In this document: piece by piece, positions 8,583 to 16,771 of the stretch
Position numbering within the stretch: position 1 is the stretch's first letter
Layout: each line of letters opens with the position of its first letter
Source of the DNA: Bacillota bacterium
Lineage (GTDB): Bacteria; Bacillota; UBA994; PWPR01
Assembly (NCBI GenBank): GCA_028280325.1
Contig: JANQLZ010000067.1
Span: forward strand, 1-64,000
Reading direction: 5' to 3'
DNA length: 64,000 bases
The notes under the pieces: model-generated
The model's database searches: none
Told to the model about the DNA's origin: nothing
The model's input: the letters and a program-made list of their open reading frames with translations, nothing else
Translations under genes and position numbers: made by a program

Positions 8583-9482
8583 TTACTTAAATAATTCAGG
8601 ATACATGTATTCGGCAAGAAACTGGATAGCATCGACAATGCGCGGTCCGGGTCTGCTGAATACATCAGGATCAACCGCAACAACACGGTTATTTTTAACA
8701 GCACTGATGATTTCCCAGCCGGTTCTCTCAGCCACTTCGGCTACCTGTTGTCCACCGTGCCCCAATAGAATTACATCCGGGTCTCTACTTAAAATTTCCT
8801 CAATGCTGTAGCTGGGCCAGTCGGTATCGGCATCGGCCGCAATGTTTTTACCGCCAGCTGCAACAATCACATCGCTTAAAAAGGTATTGGGGCCAACTGT
8901 CATCGGCGGGTCATGCCAGATCTCATAGAAAACAGTCTTTTTGTCGGCATCGGCAATACCTGCAACAATATCATTGACTTCAGTGATTCGAGCCTGCAGG
9001 TCGTTGACCAGCTGATCTGCCTCTTCAACTGTCTCGCAGGCTTCGCCGATAATTTCAATAGCATCAAAAATGCTCTCAGTTTTCTTAGCATCTAAAACAA
9101 TAACTGGAATACCCGCTTGATCCAGAGCCTCAACTGATTCCTGAGAGATGGTAGTAGAAAAAACCACATCTGGTTCAGCTGCAATGATCAGCTCAATATT
9201 GGGTTCACTGAAGGTACCAACCTTCTCGATATTCTCAGTTTCCGGGGGATAATTGCAAAATGCTGACACCCCCACCAATTTGTCTCCTAAACCCAGTTCA
9301 AACAATATCTCAGTATTGCTGGGGGCAATTGATACGATGCGCTCCACTGCGCCGTCAATCGCTATTTCTCGGCCCTTTTGGTCAACAATAGTTCTGGATT
9401 CAGCATTATCGCTTGGGGTACATGCCGCTAAAACTGTAATGCTAATCACTAACAGCAACAATATTTTATATATTCTTTTCAT
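8583..9482 (-). CDS. btuF: Corrinoid-binding lipoprotein (BtuF-type)
   Basis: A 299-residue periplasmic-binding-protein-like lipoprotein. The signal peptide ends in lipobox VLAAC (lipidated Cys21). The mature part is a helical-backbone BtuF/FhuD-type binding protein with VERIVSIAPSNTEILFELGLGDKLVG and RPGPRIVDAIQFLAEYMYP. AAGGAGG precedes the ATG. The start overlaps the end of cblS by 17 bp and btuC follows 14 bp later, so the two are expressed together. Its likely role is capture of cobalamin, cobinamide or other corrinoids. Confidence 0.88.
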   Translation of the reverse strand: MKRIYKILLLLVISITVLAACTPSDNAESRTIVDQKGREIAIDGAVERIVSIAPSNTEILFELGLGDKLVGVSAFCNYPPETENIEKVGTFSEPNIELIIAAEPDVVFSTTISQESVEALDQAGIPVIVLDAKKTESIFDAIEIIGEACETVEEADQLVNDLQARITEVNDIVAGIADADKKTVFYEIWHDPPMTVGPNTFLSDVIVAAGGKNIAADADTDWPSYSIEEILSRDPDVILLGHGGQQVAEVAERTGWEIISAVKNNRVVAVDPDVFSRPGPRIVDAIQFLAEYMYPELFK

Positions 9483-10215
9483 TTTTCCTCCTTAAATATC
9501 CAACATAGTTAACTGGCTCTGACAGCCTGGAGCTCAGGGTTTGGTAATCGAGCTCTCCGATAGCTATCAAGCAGGAAGCTGGTCCAGCTGATTTGGTTAA
9601 ATTAATCGAACAGTGATGCTGTTCGGTAATCGACCACCCATTGTTTTCAGTGAGCCGCTGCAGCTCAGCTCTGATACCCTGTGAACCACAGGGTATTACT
9701 TCGTGCAGACCAGCCAGTGCAGTCAATTTTTTCAGGGTTTGATTATCAGGCAATCTGCTTAAATTGGCAATTACCTCCTGTCCAACATAGGGTCTGCCAA
9801 TGATAAATATTGAATCATTTTCCTGCAGCTTATTTAACAGCAGGCGGCTTTTCTCAACCCAGCTGATGACAGTAATGCCCACAGCTGTTACGGTAGCCGG
9901 GAAGTTAGATTCTGAGCTGCCGGTAATCTTTGTCTCAGCGAGATTGAATCTGCTCATCTCAGCTTTAACACCTGCTACAACAGCCTGCCCCATTTCAGTT
10001 GCAAAAGGAAAGGACAAGGTACATGAAACGGCCTGAGGCCATGCGCCTAAAGATACCGATTCTAACAGTGCCACTCGGGCAGTCAAAGCCCCGACCAGAT
10101 CAGGATCAGCCTCCACAATGTCGTTGGTCCGCTGGCCGATTCCCGCAGAATTATCAGCAGTAATCACCAGCAGTTTGTTATTAACCTCAGTTATCAGGGC
10201 ATCGCGATGATCCAT
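9466..10215 (-). CDS. cblS: Probable alpha-ribazole kinase (CblS-like, AIR-synthase fold)
   Basis: A 249-residue protein related to the PurM/ThiL (AIR synthase) superfamily. The N-terminus has HRDALITEVNNKL and TADNSAGIGQ, as in the acidic metal/ATP-binding start of that fold, and further along ITGSSESNFPATVTAVGITV. It starts 2 bp after the cblT stop and overlaps btuF. In Listeria and Geobacillus a riboswitch-controlled pair, CblT (alpha-ribazole transporter) and CblS (alpha-ribazole kinase), makes alpha-ribazole phosphate without CobT. The arrangement and sequence character here match that pair. The assignment is by recognition and context; no alignment was run. Confidence 0.72.
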   Translation of the reverse strand: MDHRDALITEVNNKLLVITADNSAGIGQRTNDIVEADPDLVGALTARVALLESVSLGAWPQAVSCTLSFPFATEMGQAVVAGVKAEMSRFNLAETKITGSSESNFPATVTAVGITVISWVEKSRLLLNKLQENDSIFIIGRPYVGQEVIANLSRLPDNQTLKKLTALAGLHEVIPCGSQGIRAELQRLTENNGWSITEQHHCSINLTKSAGPASCLIAIGELDYQTLSSRLSEPVNYVGYLRRKNEKNI

Positions 10216-10217
10216 TA

Positions 10218-10709
10218 TCAGCCGACCCTCTTCAGCGATTCAGGCAGGGCCAGGGCCACACCGACAGCCAGCACTACATTTGCTGCTGTGGCAAAAATCA
10301 GTACCGGCACTAATGACCACAAAAAGGCCCAGGTAAAGTCGGGAAATATCACTAATGACAGAGGTGAAATGACCCCATTTAGCACTATTGCCAGCACAAC
10401 AGCAGCCAATTTAGACCTAGCCCAGAGCTTACCAAACAGCAGGCATATAATGGCCATCTCCACAGAAATAAGCAGATGCACTGGCAAGCTAAACGGGAAC
10501 CCGCGTAGCAGAGCTGAAAAAAAATGTCCAATTGAACCCACTATTCCCCCACTGACAGGTGAAATCCAGACTGCTGCAAAAAAACCCGGCATCGAATCAA
10601 ATGCGGCTGTACTTAGAATACCCGGAAACGGGGTCAGGTAAGAACCTAAATAGGTTAGGGCAATCAAAATAGCAATTCTGGTCAGCTTTTTAGTATTGAT
10701 ATCCTTCAC
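10218..10709 (-). CDS. cblT: ECF-type substrate-binding membrane protein, probable alpha-ribazole transporter (CblT-like)
   Basis: A 163-residue membrane protein with five to six hydrophobic helices and a short cytoplasmic N-terminus (KDINTKKLTRIAILIALTYLGSYL), typical of ECF S components. It is the first gene after the cobalamin riboswitch and directly precedes the cblS-like gene, as in the CblT-CblS salvage pair. The start looks like GTG at 10707-10709 with AGGAA almost touching it, so the exact start is uncertain. Alternatively it could take up cobalamin itself (CbrT-type). The ECF energising module is not in the window. Confidence 0.7.
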   Translation of the reverse strand: MKDINTKKLTRIAILIALTYLGSYLTPFPGILSTAAFDSMPGFFAAVWISPVSGGIVGSIGHFFSALLRGFPFSLPVHLLISVEMAIICLLFGKLWARSKLAAVVLAIVLNGVISPLSLVIFPDFTWAFLWSLVPVLIFATAANVVLAVGVALALPESLKRVG

Positions 10710-10721
10710 TTCCTATACAGT

Positions 10722-10749
10722 AAAACCTCTACCAATTGGCAGAGGTTTA
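10722..10749 (-). terminator. Riboswitch expression-platform hairpin
   Basis: AAACCTCTGCC-AATT-GGTAGAGGTTT followed by TTACTG on the minus strand lies between the B12 aptamer and cblT. It resembles an intrinsic terminator, so control is probably by premature termination when cobalamin is bound. The T-run is short, and sequestration of the adjacent start region is an alternative. Confidence 0.55.
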
Positions 10750-10801
10750 CATATTTAAAATTAAATATGCTCGACCTCTTTCCTCGAAGGCATTAGCAAA
10801 T

Positions 10802-10905
10802 GTATTTAGGCAGGTCTCCTGGCTTGCAGACTAAACTGCTTACAGTGGCGGGCCCGCTCAGGATTCTCACCTGATTCCCTATTCTCCGTTTAGGCACCTA
10901 AATAC
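10802..10905 (-). promoter_or_regulatory. Cobalamin (B12) riboswitch aptamer
   Basis: On the minus strand the aptamer runs from P1 strand GTATTTAGG (10897-10905) to its partner CCTAAATAC (10802-10810). Between them lie the class hallmarks: the AAGGGAA-like element, GGTGAGAATCC, the B12 box CCCGCCACTGTAA (core at 10843-10849) and GCCAGGAGACCTGCC. It should repress the ten-gene operon when adenosylcobalamin is plentiful. Confidence 0.95.
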
Positions 10906-10925
10906 GCTTTATTTGATTTGCTCCT

Positions 10926-10954
10926 ATTATAGACCACACAGACTCAATTGCCAA
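10926..10954 (-). promoter_or_regulatory. Promoter of the cobalamin operon
   Basis: On the minus strand TTGGCA (10949-10954) and TATAAT (10926-10931) are 17 bp apart. The predicted transcript starts a short distance ahead of the B12 aptamer, as expected. Confidence 0.7.
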
Positions 10955-11118
10955 CCCCTCGTTGAACTCAATTACACGCCAATAGCCACAGGCAGATTTT
11001 TGTTATAACTATATTTTAAATGGTAATGTCTCATATTACTAATACTGAGGAACAACAAGCTATCTTTTGTACTCTAATGAAGTATAGGAATCAGTAGTAA
11101 TTTGGATGGAGGGAAAGA

Positions 11119-11637
11119 ATGAATAAATCTAAGATTAAACTGACTGTTGCTTTGATACTATTAACAGTTTTCATAGTACATTCTGTTGCAGTTCACCAAA
11201 GAATGCATCGGCTTATACAAAGAAATATAGAGGAAACAGGTGACCTTATCTTAAATTACGGTGCTTATTTAATTAGATTAAGGCTATCAGAGCTAAATGA
11301 GGACGTGAAATCAGCTAACTTAGGCTATGCCCACACTCTTTATGCCAGGATAAAGAGGCATATATATAATTCTACTCCGCTCCAAATCGAAGATCGGCAT
11401 GATTTTAATAATTACATAGCTGATTTGCACACTATGTTGACTGAGGCTGTTAATGAAAATAGTGCAGAAAAGTATGTAATAGTTGAGAGCCAGCTGCTTA
11501 ACATGGCTACTGAACTCGATAATTTAAATAAGGCAATTCAAGAAAAGATCATAATCAAGATTCCCTTTATTGGAGAATATGCCATGAAAAATGAGTTAGC
11601 AAATACGATTAAGCTGATTATAGACTCAAATAATTGA
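11119..11637 (+). CDS. Membrane-anchored protein of unknown function
   Basis: A 172-residue protein. One N-terminal membrane segment (about residues 8-25) is followed by a predicted extracytoplasmic, mostly alpha-helical region rich in Leu, Asn and Glu. There is no lipobox and no recognised domain. GGAGGG precedes the ATG. The next gene (11749) encodes a protein of the same design, an N-terminal anchor plus a helical outer domain. The two probably form one transcription unit and may work together. Confidence 0.6.
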   Translation: MNKSKIKLTVALILLTVFIVHSVAVHQRMHRLIQRNIEETGDLILNYGAYLIRLRLSELNEDVKSANLGYAHTLYARIKRHIYNSTPLQIEDRHDFNNYIADLHTMLTEAVNENSAEKYVIVESQLLNMATELDNLNKAIQEKIIIKIPFIGEYAMKNELANTIKLIIDSNN

Positions 11638-11748
11638 CATATCCTATTGACGTATAACCGTAGCTGGACAATGGTCTGGAATTGTAGTGCTATGGCAGTT
11701 GGTTGGGGTATTAGTGTTACAGAACAGGGCTGACGGGAGGACAGAGAA

Positions 11749-12405
11749 ATGAAAAGCATGCCAAAAGTAATAATAATTGTGTGTGTTGCAAGTCTGATAG
11801 CAAATGGTATTTTCTTAAATAATTTTGTCAATCACAGACGTGAAGTGGCAAGACATCATCAAGGCTTTTTTTCACAGGTAAATTATTATACCGAAAGAAT
11901 TACTGACAATCTCAATGCTATTATCAGTAATGAATATGATGACCTGAATAATAGCTTAAATTATCTGGCGATAAACTTAAGACACCTTAACCAGGAAATC
12001 GATGCGATTCAAAGATATACCAGCACAAACGTCTTGCATACAATGGAGTTTCAAAAGATAGCATCAACAATTCAATATGGGAAACTGTTAACTGAAACTA
12101 CCCAAATAGAAGTTGAGTCTGGTAAACCTAATCAAAGCGGAACAGGAGCAACGGTTGAACTTATCGGCAATTTGCCCCCTTTCGGCGATAATAACAACTT
12201 ATCAGAAAGCGAGATTACTTTTTTAAGGACCTTGAAAGAAGATATTGAAATAATCAGGACAGCTATCCTGGGTACAGATAATGTAAATGTAAAAGATGAT
12301 TTAACTATAAAAGAATTAACTAAAGAGCTAAGAGATTTTTCCGAAAAATGGAGAGGCAGTAGCCCTTTAAATGATTACCTAAACCCTTTTGATATTTTGC
12401 AATAG
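11749..12405 (+). CDS. Membrane-anchored helical protein of unknown function
   Basis: A 218-residue protein with an N-terminal membrane segment (about residues 5-24) after MKSMPK. Then comes a long helical, coiled-coil-prone stretch (about 30-110: YYTERITDNLNAIISNEYDDLNNSL) and a low-complexity Gly/Ser/Glu part before a second helical region. GGGAGG precedes the ATG. The layout resembles a sensor or adaptor ectodomain without any cytoplasmic output domain. The function is unknown. Confidence 0.6.
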   Translation: MKSMPKVIIIVCVASLIANGIFLNNFVNHRREVARHHQGFFSQVNYYTERITDNLNAIISNEYDDLNNSLNYLAINLRHLNQEIDAIQRYTSTNVLHTMEFQKIASTIQYGKLLTETTQIEVESGKPNQSGTGATVELIGNLPPFGDNNNLSESEITFLRTLKEDIEIIRTAILGTDNVNVKDDLTIKELTKELRDFSEKWRGSSPLNDYLNPFDILQ

Positions 12406-12584
12406 GTGTTTCTTAACTGATTAATTCTCTATAGTCTTTTCTTCAACTGCCCATTACAAGAGGTGAACCAGTGTCCAAAGTACTTGCCAGCAGAACCGTC
12501 CCTATGGCTGGTTTAGCCACTGTATTTTGCCCTTAGTAGCCTTCGTAAAAAGATTTAATAATGACGAAACATAAGGCAATACCG

Positions 12585-12708
12585 AGGCTTTCAGAATTGA
12601 TGCTAGATCAAGGCGTAGCTAGAATTTTTCACATGGATAATACGAGGCAGTATATCTATGGAAAAATTTTAGCGAACAACGCAGAGATAGCATTAATTAT
12701 GAAAGCCT
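12585..12708 (+). repeat. Dispersed ~124-bp imperfect palindrome, copy A
   Basis: The outer stem is AGGCTTTCA (12585-12593) with TGAAAGCCT (12700-12708). The middle stem is AATTTTTC (12623-12630) with GAAAAATT (12661-12668), capped by GATAATAC / GTATATC. Between the stems lie the conserved arms TCAAGGC and AACGCAGAGA. TGACGAAAC occurs 14 bp upstream (12562-12570). It abuts the stop codon of the methyltransferase gene. Related copies are near 19.9, 24.9 and 48.7 kb. The rest of the 12406-12709 gap shows no gene. Confidence 0.85.
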
Positions 12709-12709
12709 A

Positions 12710-13330
12710 TTAAGTTCGAAGCCGCAGACTCACCAACAGCCCATCATCAACCGGTATAATCGTAGAAACCAGCTGCTGGTGATTGTATACCCGTTGATTG
12801 AACCGCTCCATTTCAGCTGCCATTTCCGGTGGGGCTGACAGTACTGGGAGCAGGGCATCATGGGTTATAAGAGCCTTGCCTGGTTTTAACAGCCTGATAC
12901 AATCCTCTAACATCTCATTATAAAGCCTGGGATAGGTGTCCTGTAGTATCAGATCAACACTGCCTGGCTGGCTGGCAGCCCATTCCCTGGCATCTGCCAA
13001 TACAAAAACTACTGTACTGCTCAGTCCGGCCTGGCCAACATAGTTACTGGCCATATTCAACATCTGCTCGGAATGTTCCACTGTCGTGATCTTTCCTCCA
13101 TAGCTTGCAGCTGCAAGCGCCAACCAAATTGTAGCATAACCAGTTCCAGTACCCAGTTCTATTATGTTCATCGGTCGTGTTGCCAGAACATAATTATAGA
13201 GAAAACGCCCGGCATTAGGGCCGATATAAGGGTACAGACAACTTCCGGTAACATTCTGCTGCTCAATTTCATGTAGAACAGCCGGGCTCCGGCCATGATA
13301 GCTGTTAATATATTGATTGATCCTGTTCAT
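12710..13330 (-). CDS. O-methyltransferase family protein (class I SAM)
   Basis: A 206-residue protein of the catechol-O-methyltransferase-like family (YrrM/TrmR type). The SAM-binding motif I is IELGTGTGYATIWLA (about 57-71), motif II is the acidic TTVEHSEQML, and DLILQDTYPRLY carries the metal-binding Asp region. The family methylates small phenolics or tRNA 5-hydroxyuridine (TrmR). The substrate here is not determinable. The start is 14 bp beyond the end of the 14238 gene, so the two form an operon. Confidence 0.78.
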   Translation of the reverse strand: MNRINQYINSYHGRSPAVLHEIEQQNVTGSCLYPYIGPNAGRFLYNYVLATRPMNIIELGTGTGYATIWLALAAASYGGKITTVEHSEQMLNMASNYVGQAGLSSTVVFVLADAREWAASQPGSVDLILQDTYPRLYNEMLEDCIRLLKPGKALITHDALLPVLSAPPEMAAEMERFNQRVYNHQQLVSTIIPVDDGLLVSLRLRT

Positions 13331-13344
13331 TTACTTTACCCTTT

Positions 13345-14238
13345 TTATTCAGTCAGTATCTCGGTTATCCAATCGTAGCATTCCTGAAGCTGCTGCTCAT
13401 TGACAGCATTGGACCAGTGCTCAAACAAGAGCTTAAACTGATTATTTTCTGACTTGATTTTTTGCAGGTACATCTTAATATCAGCCCAGCCTTCATCTGG
13501 GTTGAGGGTGGGCAGTGCCGGATAGTGGTTGATTTTTTTCTTTACACTGACATTTGATAAATGCACTAAATAGGTGTGCCTGGCATACTGTTTGATAAAA
13601 CAGTCTACCGGAAAATACTTGTCCAACACACGTTGCACATGCAAACGGGCAATATCTAAACACACCTTTATTTCAGGATAAGCAGAAAACAGTTGATAAA
13701 ACTCTTCATTATTATAGATATACTTGTTTACTAAATCGAACTCTAAAACCGGCACAAACTTGTAAAGCTCAGCCTGCCTGCGCAACCAGGTAAAAAACTT
13801 ATTGCATTCTTCCAAAAAAAGCTGATATGGGTATTCATTTTCCCAATAGTGCTCAGAACTGTCAGCAAACCTCCAGCTGCTCCAATCCACCCTGGTATCT
13901 AACAGCATTGGCTTGGGAAAGTGGAATAAAATATAATCCGGGTGATATTTGCAGGCATAGGCAATCTCATCTTCCATGTACGAGTAAGACTCTTTTTGAC
14001 ATTGCGAAGATTTGGACAAATACTGCGCATCTCTCAATCTCCACCTGCCAGACCTCAACGGCAGATGAATACCATAGTTAAAATTTTGAGCAGCGGCGTC
14101 TTTAACTATAGCTTTAATATCTTCCTCATTACTAAAGGAACAGAGTTCTACCCCATAAAACCCCTGCCTGAAATCTCGTGTTTGCTTTTGTCTATCATAT
14201 CGCCCATAATGCCCTATTAAGAATCTGTTATTAACCAT
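13345..14238 (-). CDS. TIM-barrel protein, sugar phosphate isomerase/AP endonuclease-like
   Basis: A 297-residue protein of the xylose-isomerase-like TIM-barrel superfamily. Typical strand-end residues are GYDGVE-like YGVELCSFSNEED, GIHLPL, ILFHFPKP, PVLEFD, VCLDIARLHV and LVHLSNVS, giving the usual His/Glu/Asp metal ligands. The substrate is unknown. It is the first gene of a two-gene unit with the downstream methyltransferase. Confidence 0.6.
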   Translation of the reverse strand: MVNNRFLIGHYGRYDRQKQTRDFRQGFYGVELCSFSNEEDIKAIVKDAAAQNFNYGIHLPLRSGRWRLRDAQYLSKSSQCQKESYSYMEDEIAYACKYHPDYILFHFPKPMLLDTRVDWSSWRFADSSEHYWENEYPYQLFLEECNKFFTWLRRQAELYKFVPVLEFDLVNKYIYNNEEFYQLFSAYPEIKVCLDIARLHVQRVLDKYFPVDCFIKQYARHTYLVHLSNVSVKKKINHYPALPTLNPDEGWADIKMYLQKIKSENNQFKLLFEHWSNAVNEQQLQECYDWITEILTE

Positions 14239-14360
14239 CTTTTTTACCTCATCAAGCTTATTATATTTTTGTCAATTATAATATCACAGTCTGACAGCAT
14301 GTCCTGGCGGCTGCCAGACTGCTTTAATCATAGCCATAGTATACCTTACTGATATACATC

Positions 14361-14390
14361 TTGTCAGATACAAAACTAAAATGATATAAT
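14361..14390 (+). promoter_or_regulatory. Promoter of the aldo/keto reductase gene
   Basis: TTGTCA (14361-14366) and TATAAT (14385-14390) are separated by 18 bp. The transcript would begin about 45 bp before the ATG. Confidence 0.6.
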
Positions 14391-14441
14391 TATTTAGATA
14401 GGCTAAATAACCTGTATTTTAGCTGTCAAAGGAGGATTAAT

Positions 14442-15584
14442 ATGCATTATCGTCACTTCCCCTGTGCTCCCGAAGCAAAGATTTCAATTCTGGGCTTTGG
14501 CTGCATGCGAATGCCATATTTCAACAATGATTCAGGCCAAATTAATGAAGAAGAGTCGATTAAGATGATCCGCTATGCCATTGACAACGGGGTTACTTAT
14601 GTAGATACGGCTTACCCCTACCATAAAGGTAATAGCGAGTTACTGGTAGCCAAAGCTTTAAAAGACGGCTACCGAGAAAAGGTTTACCTGGCCACAAAAC
14701 ACCCTGTTTGGTTGGTTGAAGAGTTTTCAGATTTTGAAAAATACCTGGACGAGCAATTAGCCAAGCTGGAAACTGACCATATTGACTTTTATATGCTGCA
14801 TGCTCTAAATAAGAACCGGTGGAATAAGATTAGAGATCTGGGGGCTATCAAGTTTTTAGAAGAGGCCCGAGCCAAAGGCAAAATTAACTATTTTGGGTTC
14901 TCGTTTCACGATGAGCTGCCTCTCTTTAAAGAGATTATCAACACTTACCCGTGGGATTTTACTCAAATTCAGCTCAATTTTATGGACACTGAGTATCAGG
15001 CAGGTATAGAGGGTTTGGAATATGCTGTCGACCGTGGAATCGGGATTATAGTTATGGAACCACTGCGAGGTGGCAGTTTAACCAAGAGTGTACCTGAAGA
15101 TGTCCAAAAGATTTGGGACAAGGCAGAAATCAAAAGAACCCCTGCAGAATGGTGTTTCCGTTGGGCGGCCAATAACCCCCATGTCGTGACAATTTTAAGC
15201 GGAATGAGTACCATGGAACAGGTAGAAGAGAATGTTGAAAAAGCTGATGCCATGCTGCCCAATTCTCTTACAGCAAAAGAGCTCGCCCTAATCGAGCAGG
15301 TAAGGAAAATATATGTTGAAAGAACTAAAGTGAACTGCACCAATTGCAAATACTGTATGCCCTGTCCGGCTGGAGTAAACATTCCTGGAGTTCTCACCCA
15401 ATACAACAATGGCAACATCTATGATAACCGAGAAGGAGCTGCGCGCTCGTACCAGGCCTTTATGATAAACAACAATATTGATGCCAGTAAATGTACTGAA
15501 TGTGGGGTCTGTCTGAGTGCCTGTCCCCAAAATATTGAGATTCCGGAAGTCTTAAAAACGGCACATTCCTATCTAACAAAATAA
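14442..15584 (+). CDS. Aldo/keto reductase with C-terminal 4Fe-4S domain
   Basis: A 380-residue protein. Residues 1-~285 form an aldo/keto reductase barrel with the catalytic set Asp/Tyr (VDTAYPYHKGNSE), Lys (LATKHPVW) and His (YMLHALN). The C-terminus adds a ferredoxin-like domain with NCTNCKYCMPCPAGV and CTECGVCLSACPQNI, each carrying CxxCxxC..CP ligands. Such proteins are common in anaerobes and probably couple NAD(P)H and iron-sulfur electron transfer. The physiological substrate is unknown. AAGGAGG precedes the ATG. Confidence 0.88.
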   Translation: MHYRHFPCAPEAKISILGFGCMRMPYFNNDSGQINEEESIKMIRYAIDNGVTYVDTAYPYHKGNSELLVAKALKDGYREKVYLATKHPVWLVEEFSDFEKYLDEQLAKLETDHIDFYMLHALNKNRWNKIRDLGAIKFLEEARAKGKINYFGFSFHDELPLFKEIINTYPWDFTQIQLNFMDTEYQAGIEGLEYAVDRGIGIIVMEPLRGGSLTKSVPEDVQKIWDKAEIKRTPAEWCFRWAANNPHVVTILSGMSTMEQVEENVEKADAMLPNSLTAKELALIEQVRKIYVERTKVNCTNCKYCMPCPAGVNIPGVLTQYNNGNIYDNREGAARSYQAFMINNNIDASKCTECGVCLSACPQNIEIPEVLKTAHSYLTK

Positions 15585-15596
15585 AATAAAATTAAA

Positions 15597-15645
15597 GGGC
15601 CGCTCAAATGTACCTTATCAATAGTCATACTGAGCGAGCCCTTTA
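15597..15645 (+). terminator. Terminator after the aldo/keto reductase gene
   Basis: The inverted repeat GGGCcGCTCA...TGAGCGaGCCC is followed by TTTATTAA. Confidence 0.65.
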
Positions 15646-15654
15646 TTAACATAA

Positions 15655-15737
15655 TTAACTAACCTGCGTCTATAACTAACTGCAAGAGCTTGCAGTTCGT
15701 GCTGTCACACAGCAAGCAGGAAGGCCAGGTTAGTTAA
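15655..15737 (+). ncRNA. Multibranched structured leader upstream of a dehydrogenase gene
   Basis: A perfect 12-bp closing stem (15655-15666 with 15726-15737) encloses two hairpins. One is AACTGCAA-gagc-TTGCAGTT (15678-15697). The other is TGCTGT-cac-ACAGCA (15700-15714). CCTGC/GCAGG offers an alternative pairing. It ends 12 bp before the AAGGAG site of the 15762 gene. It matches no riboswitch class I know; a cis-regulatory leader is the likeliest role. Confidence 0.5.
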
Positions 15738-15761
15738 AAAGTATTAACAAAGGAGTAAAAA

Positions 15762-16754
15762 ATGAATGTATTATGTGCCTGGGTTGTCCCCGATGCGCTG
15801 AGAGAGCGCTTTAACAGCAGGCTGCCAGATAATATTAAAATGATTTTTCCCGATCAAAAAGAAGAGCAAATCCTGATTGAGTTAGCCAGAGAAAATCAGG
15901 TTGAAATGATTATCGGCTGGAGGCCGACTAAGGAGCTGTTAAAAGCCTCGCCCCACCTCCGGCTGATGCAGAACCCTGGAGCCGGGGTACAGCATTTAAT
16001 CGAACTGTTTAGGGATTTTCCGACAGTTAAACTGGCTAATTGTCACGGCAATGCTTATTTTACTGCACAGCATGCCACAGCCTTATTACTGACTTTATTA
16101 AATAATGTCATTTCTCACCATCACAATATCCGGCAAGGTTTGTGGAGAAGCAAAACTAAATCCGCAGAAAATGTTCCTTTGCGTTCCAAAAAAGTAGGCA
16201 TTTTAGGCTACGGCAGTGTCGGAACCCACCTTGCCAAATTTTTGTCCGGTTTTGACATTGAGATTGTCGCCTGCAAAAGAAAAGCTTTGACCCAACCATA
16301 CCCAAATGTTACAAAAATATTTAGTCATCGGCAAATGCCCACTTTTTTTGATTATTGTGATATCATTATCGTAACTCTTCCTTTGACCCCAGAGACAAAA
16401 GGCTTAATCGACCAGCAGCTATTGCGTTTATTAGGTCCAGAAGGTTTTATTGTCAATATGGGACGGGGTGAGGTAATTGTTGAGGAAGCTCTGTTTCAGG
16501 CTCTGAAGAATAAGTCAATAAAAGGCGCTGCTATCGATGTCTGGTGGAACGAAAAAATTCGCCCTGTTGACAATAATCCGGTCTACCCTTATCAATTGCC
16601 TTTTCATACCCTTGATAATATTGTGATGAGCCCTCATCGGGCTGCTTCCCCAATGAGCGACCTGGATCGCTGGGATGATGTTATCACCAATATTATTAAT
16701 CTTAGTGAAGGGATGCCGTTATTAAATTTAGTAGACATAAATAATGGTTATTAA
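15762..16754 (+). CDS. D-isomer-specific 2-hydroxyacid dehydrogenase family protein
   Basis: A 330-residue NAD(P)-dependent dehydrogenase. The Rossmann motif is GILGYGSVGTHLA (about 145-157). The substrate-binding Arg lies in VNMGRGEVIVEEAL and the catalytic His in MSPHRAA. The substrate (glyoxylate, pyruvate derivatives, phosphoglycerate or phosphonate analogues) cannot be told. It is preceded by the structured leader at 15655-15737 and followed 17 bp later by the twin-cyclophilin gene. Confidence 0.85.
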   Translation: MNVLCAWVVPDALRERFNSRLPDNIKMIFPDQKEEQILIELARENQVEMIIGWRPTKELLKASPHLRLMQNPGAGVQHLIELFRDFPTVKLANCHGNAYFTAQHATALLLTLLNNVISHHHNIRQGLWRSKTKSAENVPLRSKKVGILGYGSVGTHLAKFLSGFDIEIVACKRKALTQPYPNVTKIFSHRQMPTFFDYCDIIIVTLPLTPETKGLIDQQLLRLLGPEGFIVNMGRGEVIVEEALFQALKNKSIKGAAIDVWWNEKIRPVDNNPVYPYQLPFHTLDNIVMSPHRAASPMSDLDRWDDVITNIINLSEGMPLLNLVDINNGY

Positions 16755-16771
16755 ACAAGCAGGAGATTGAA

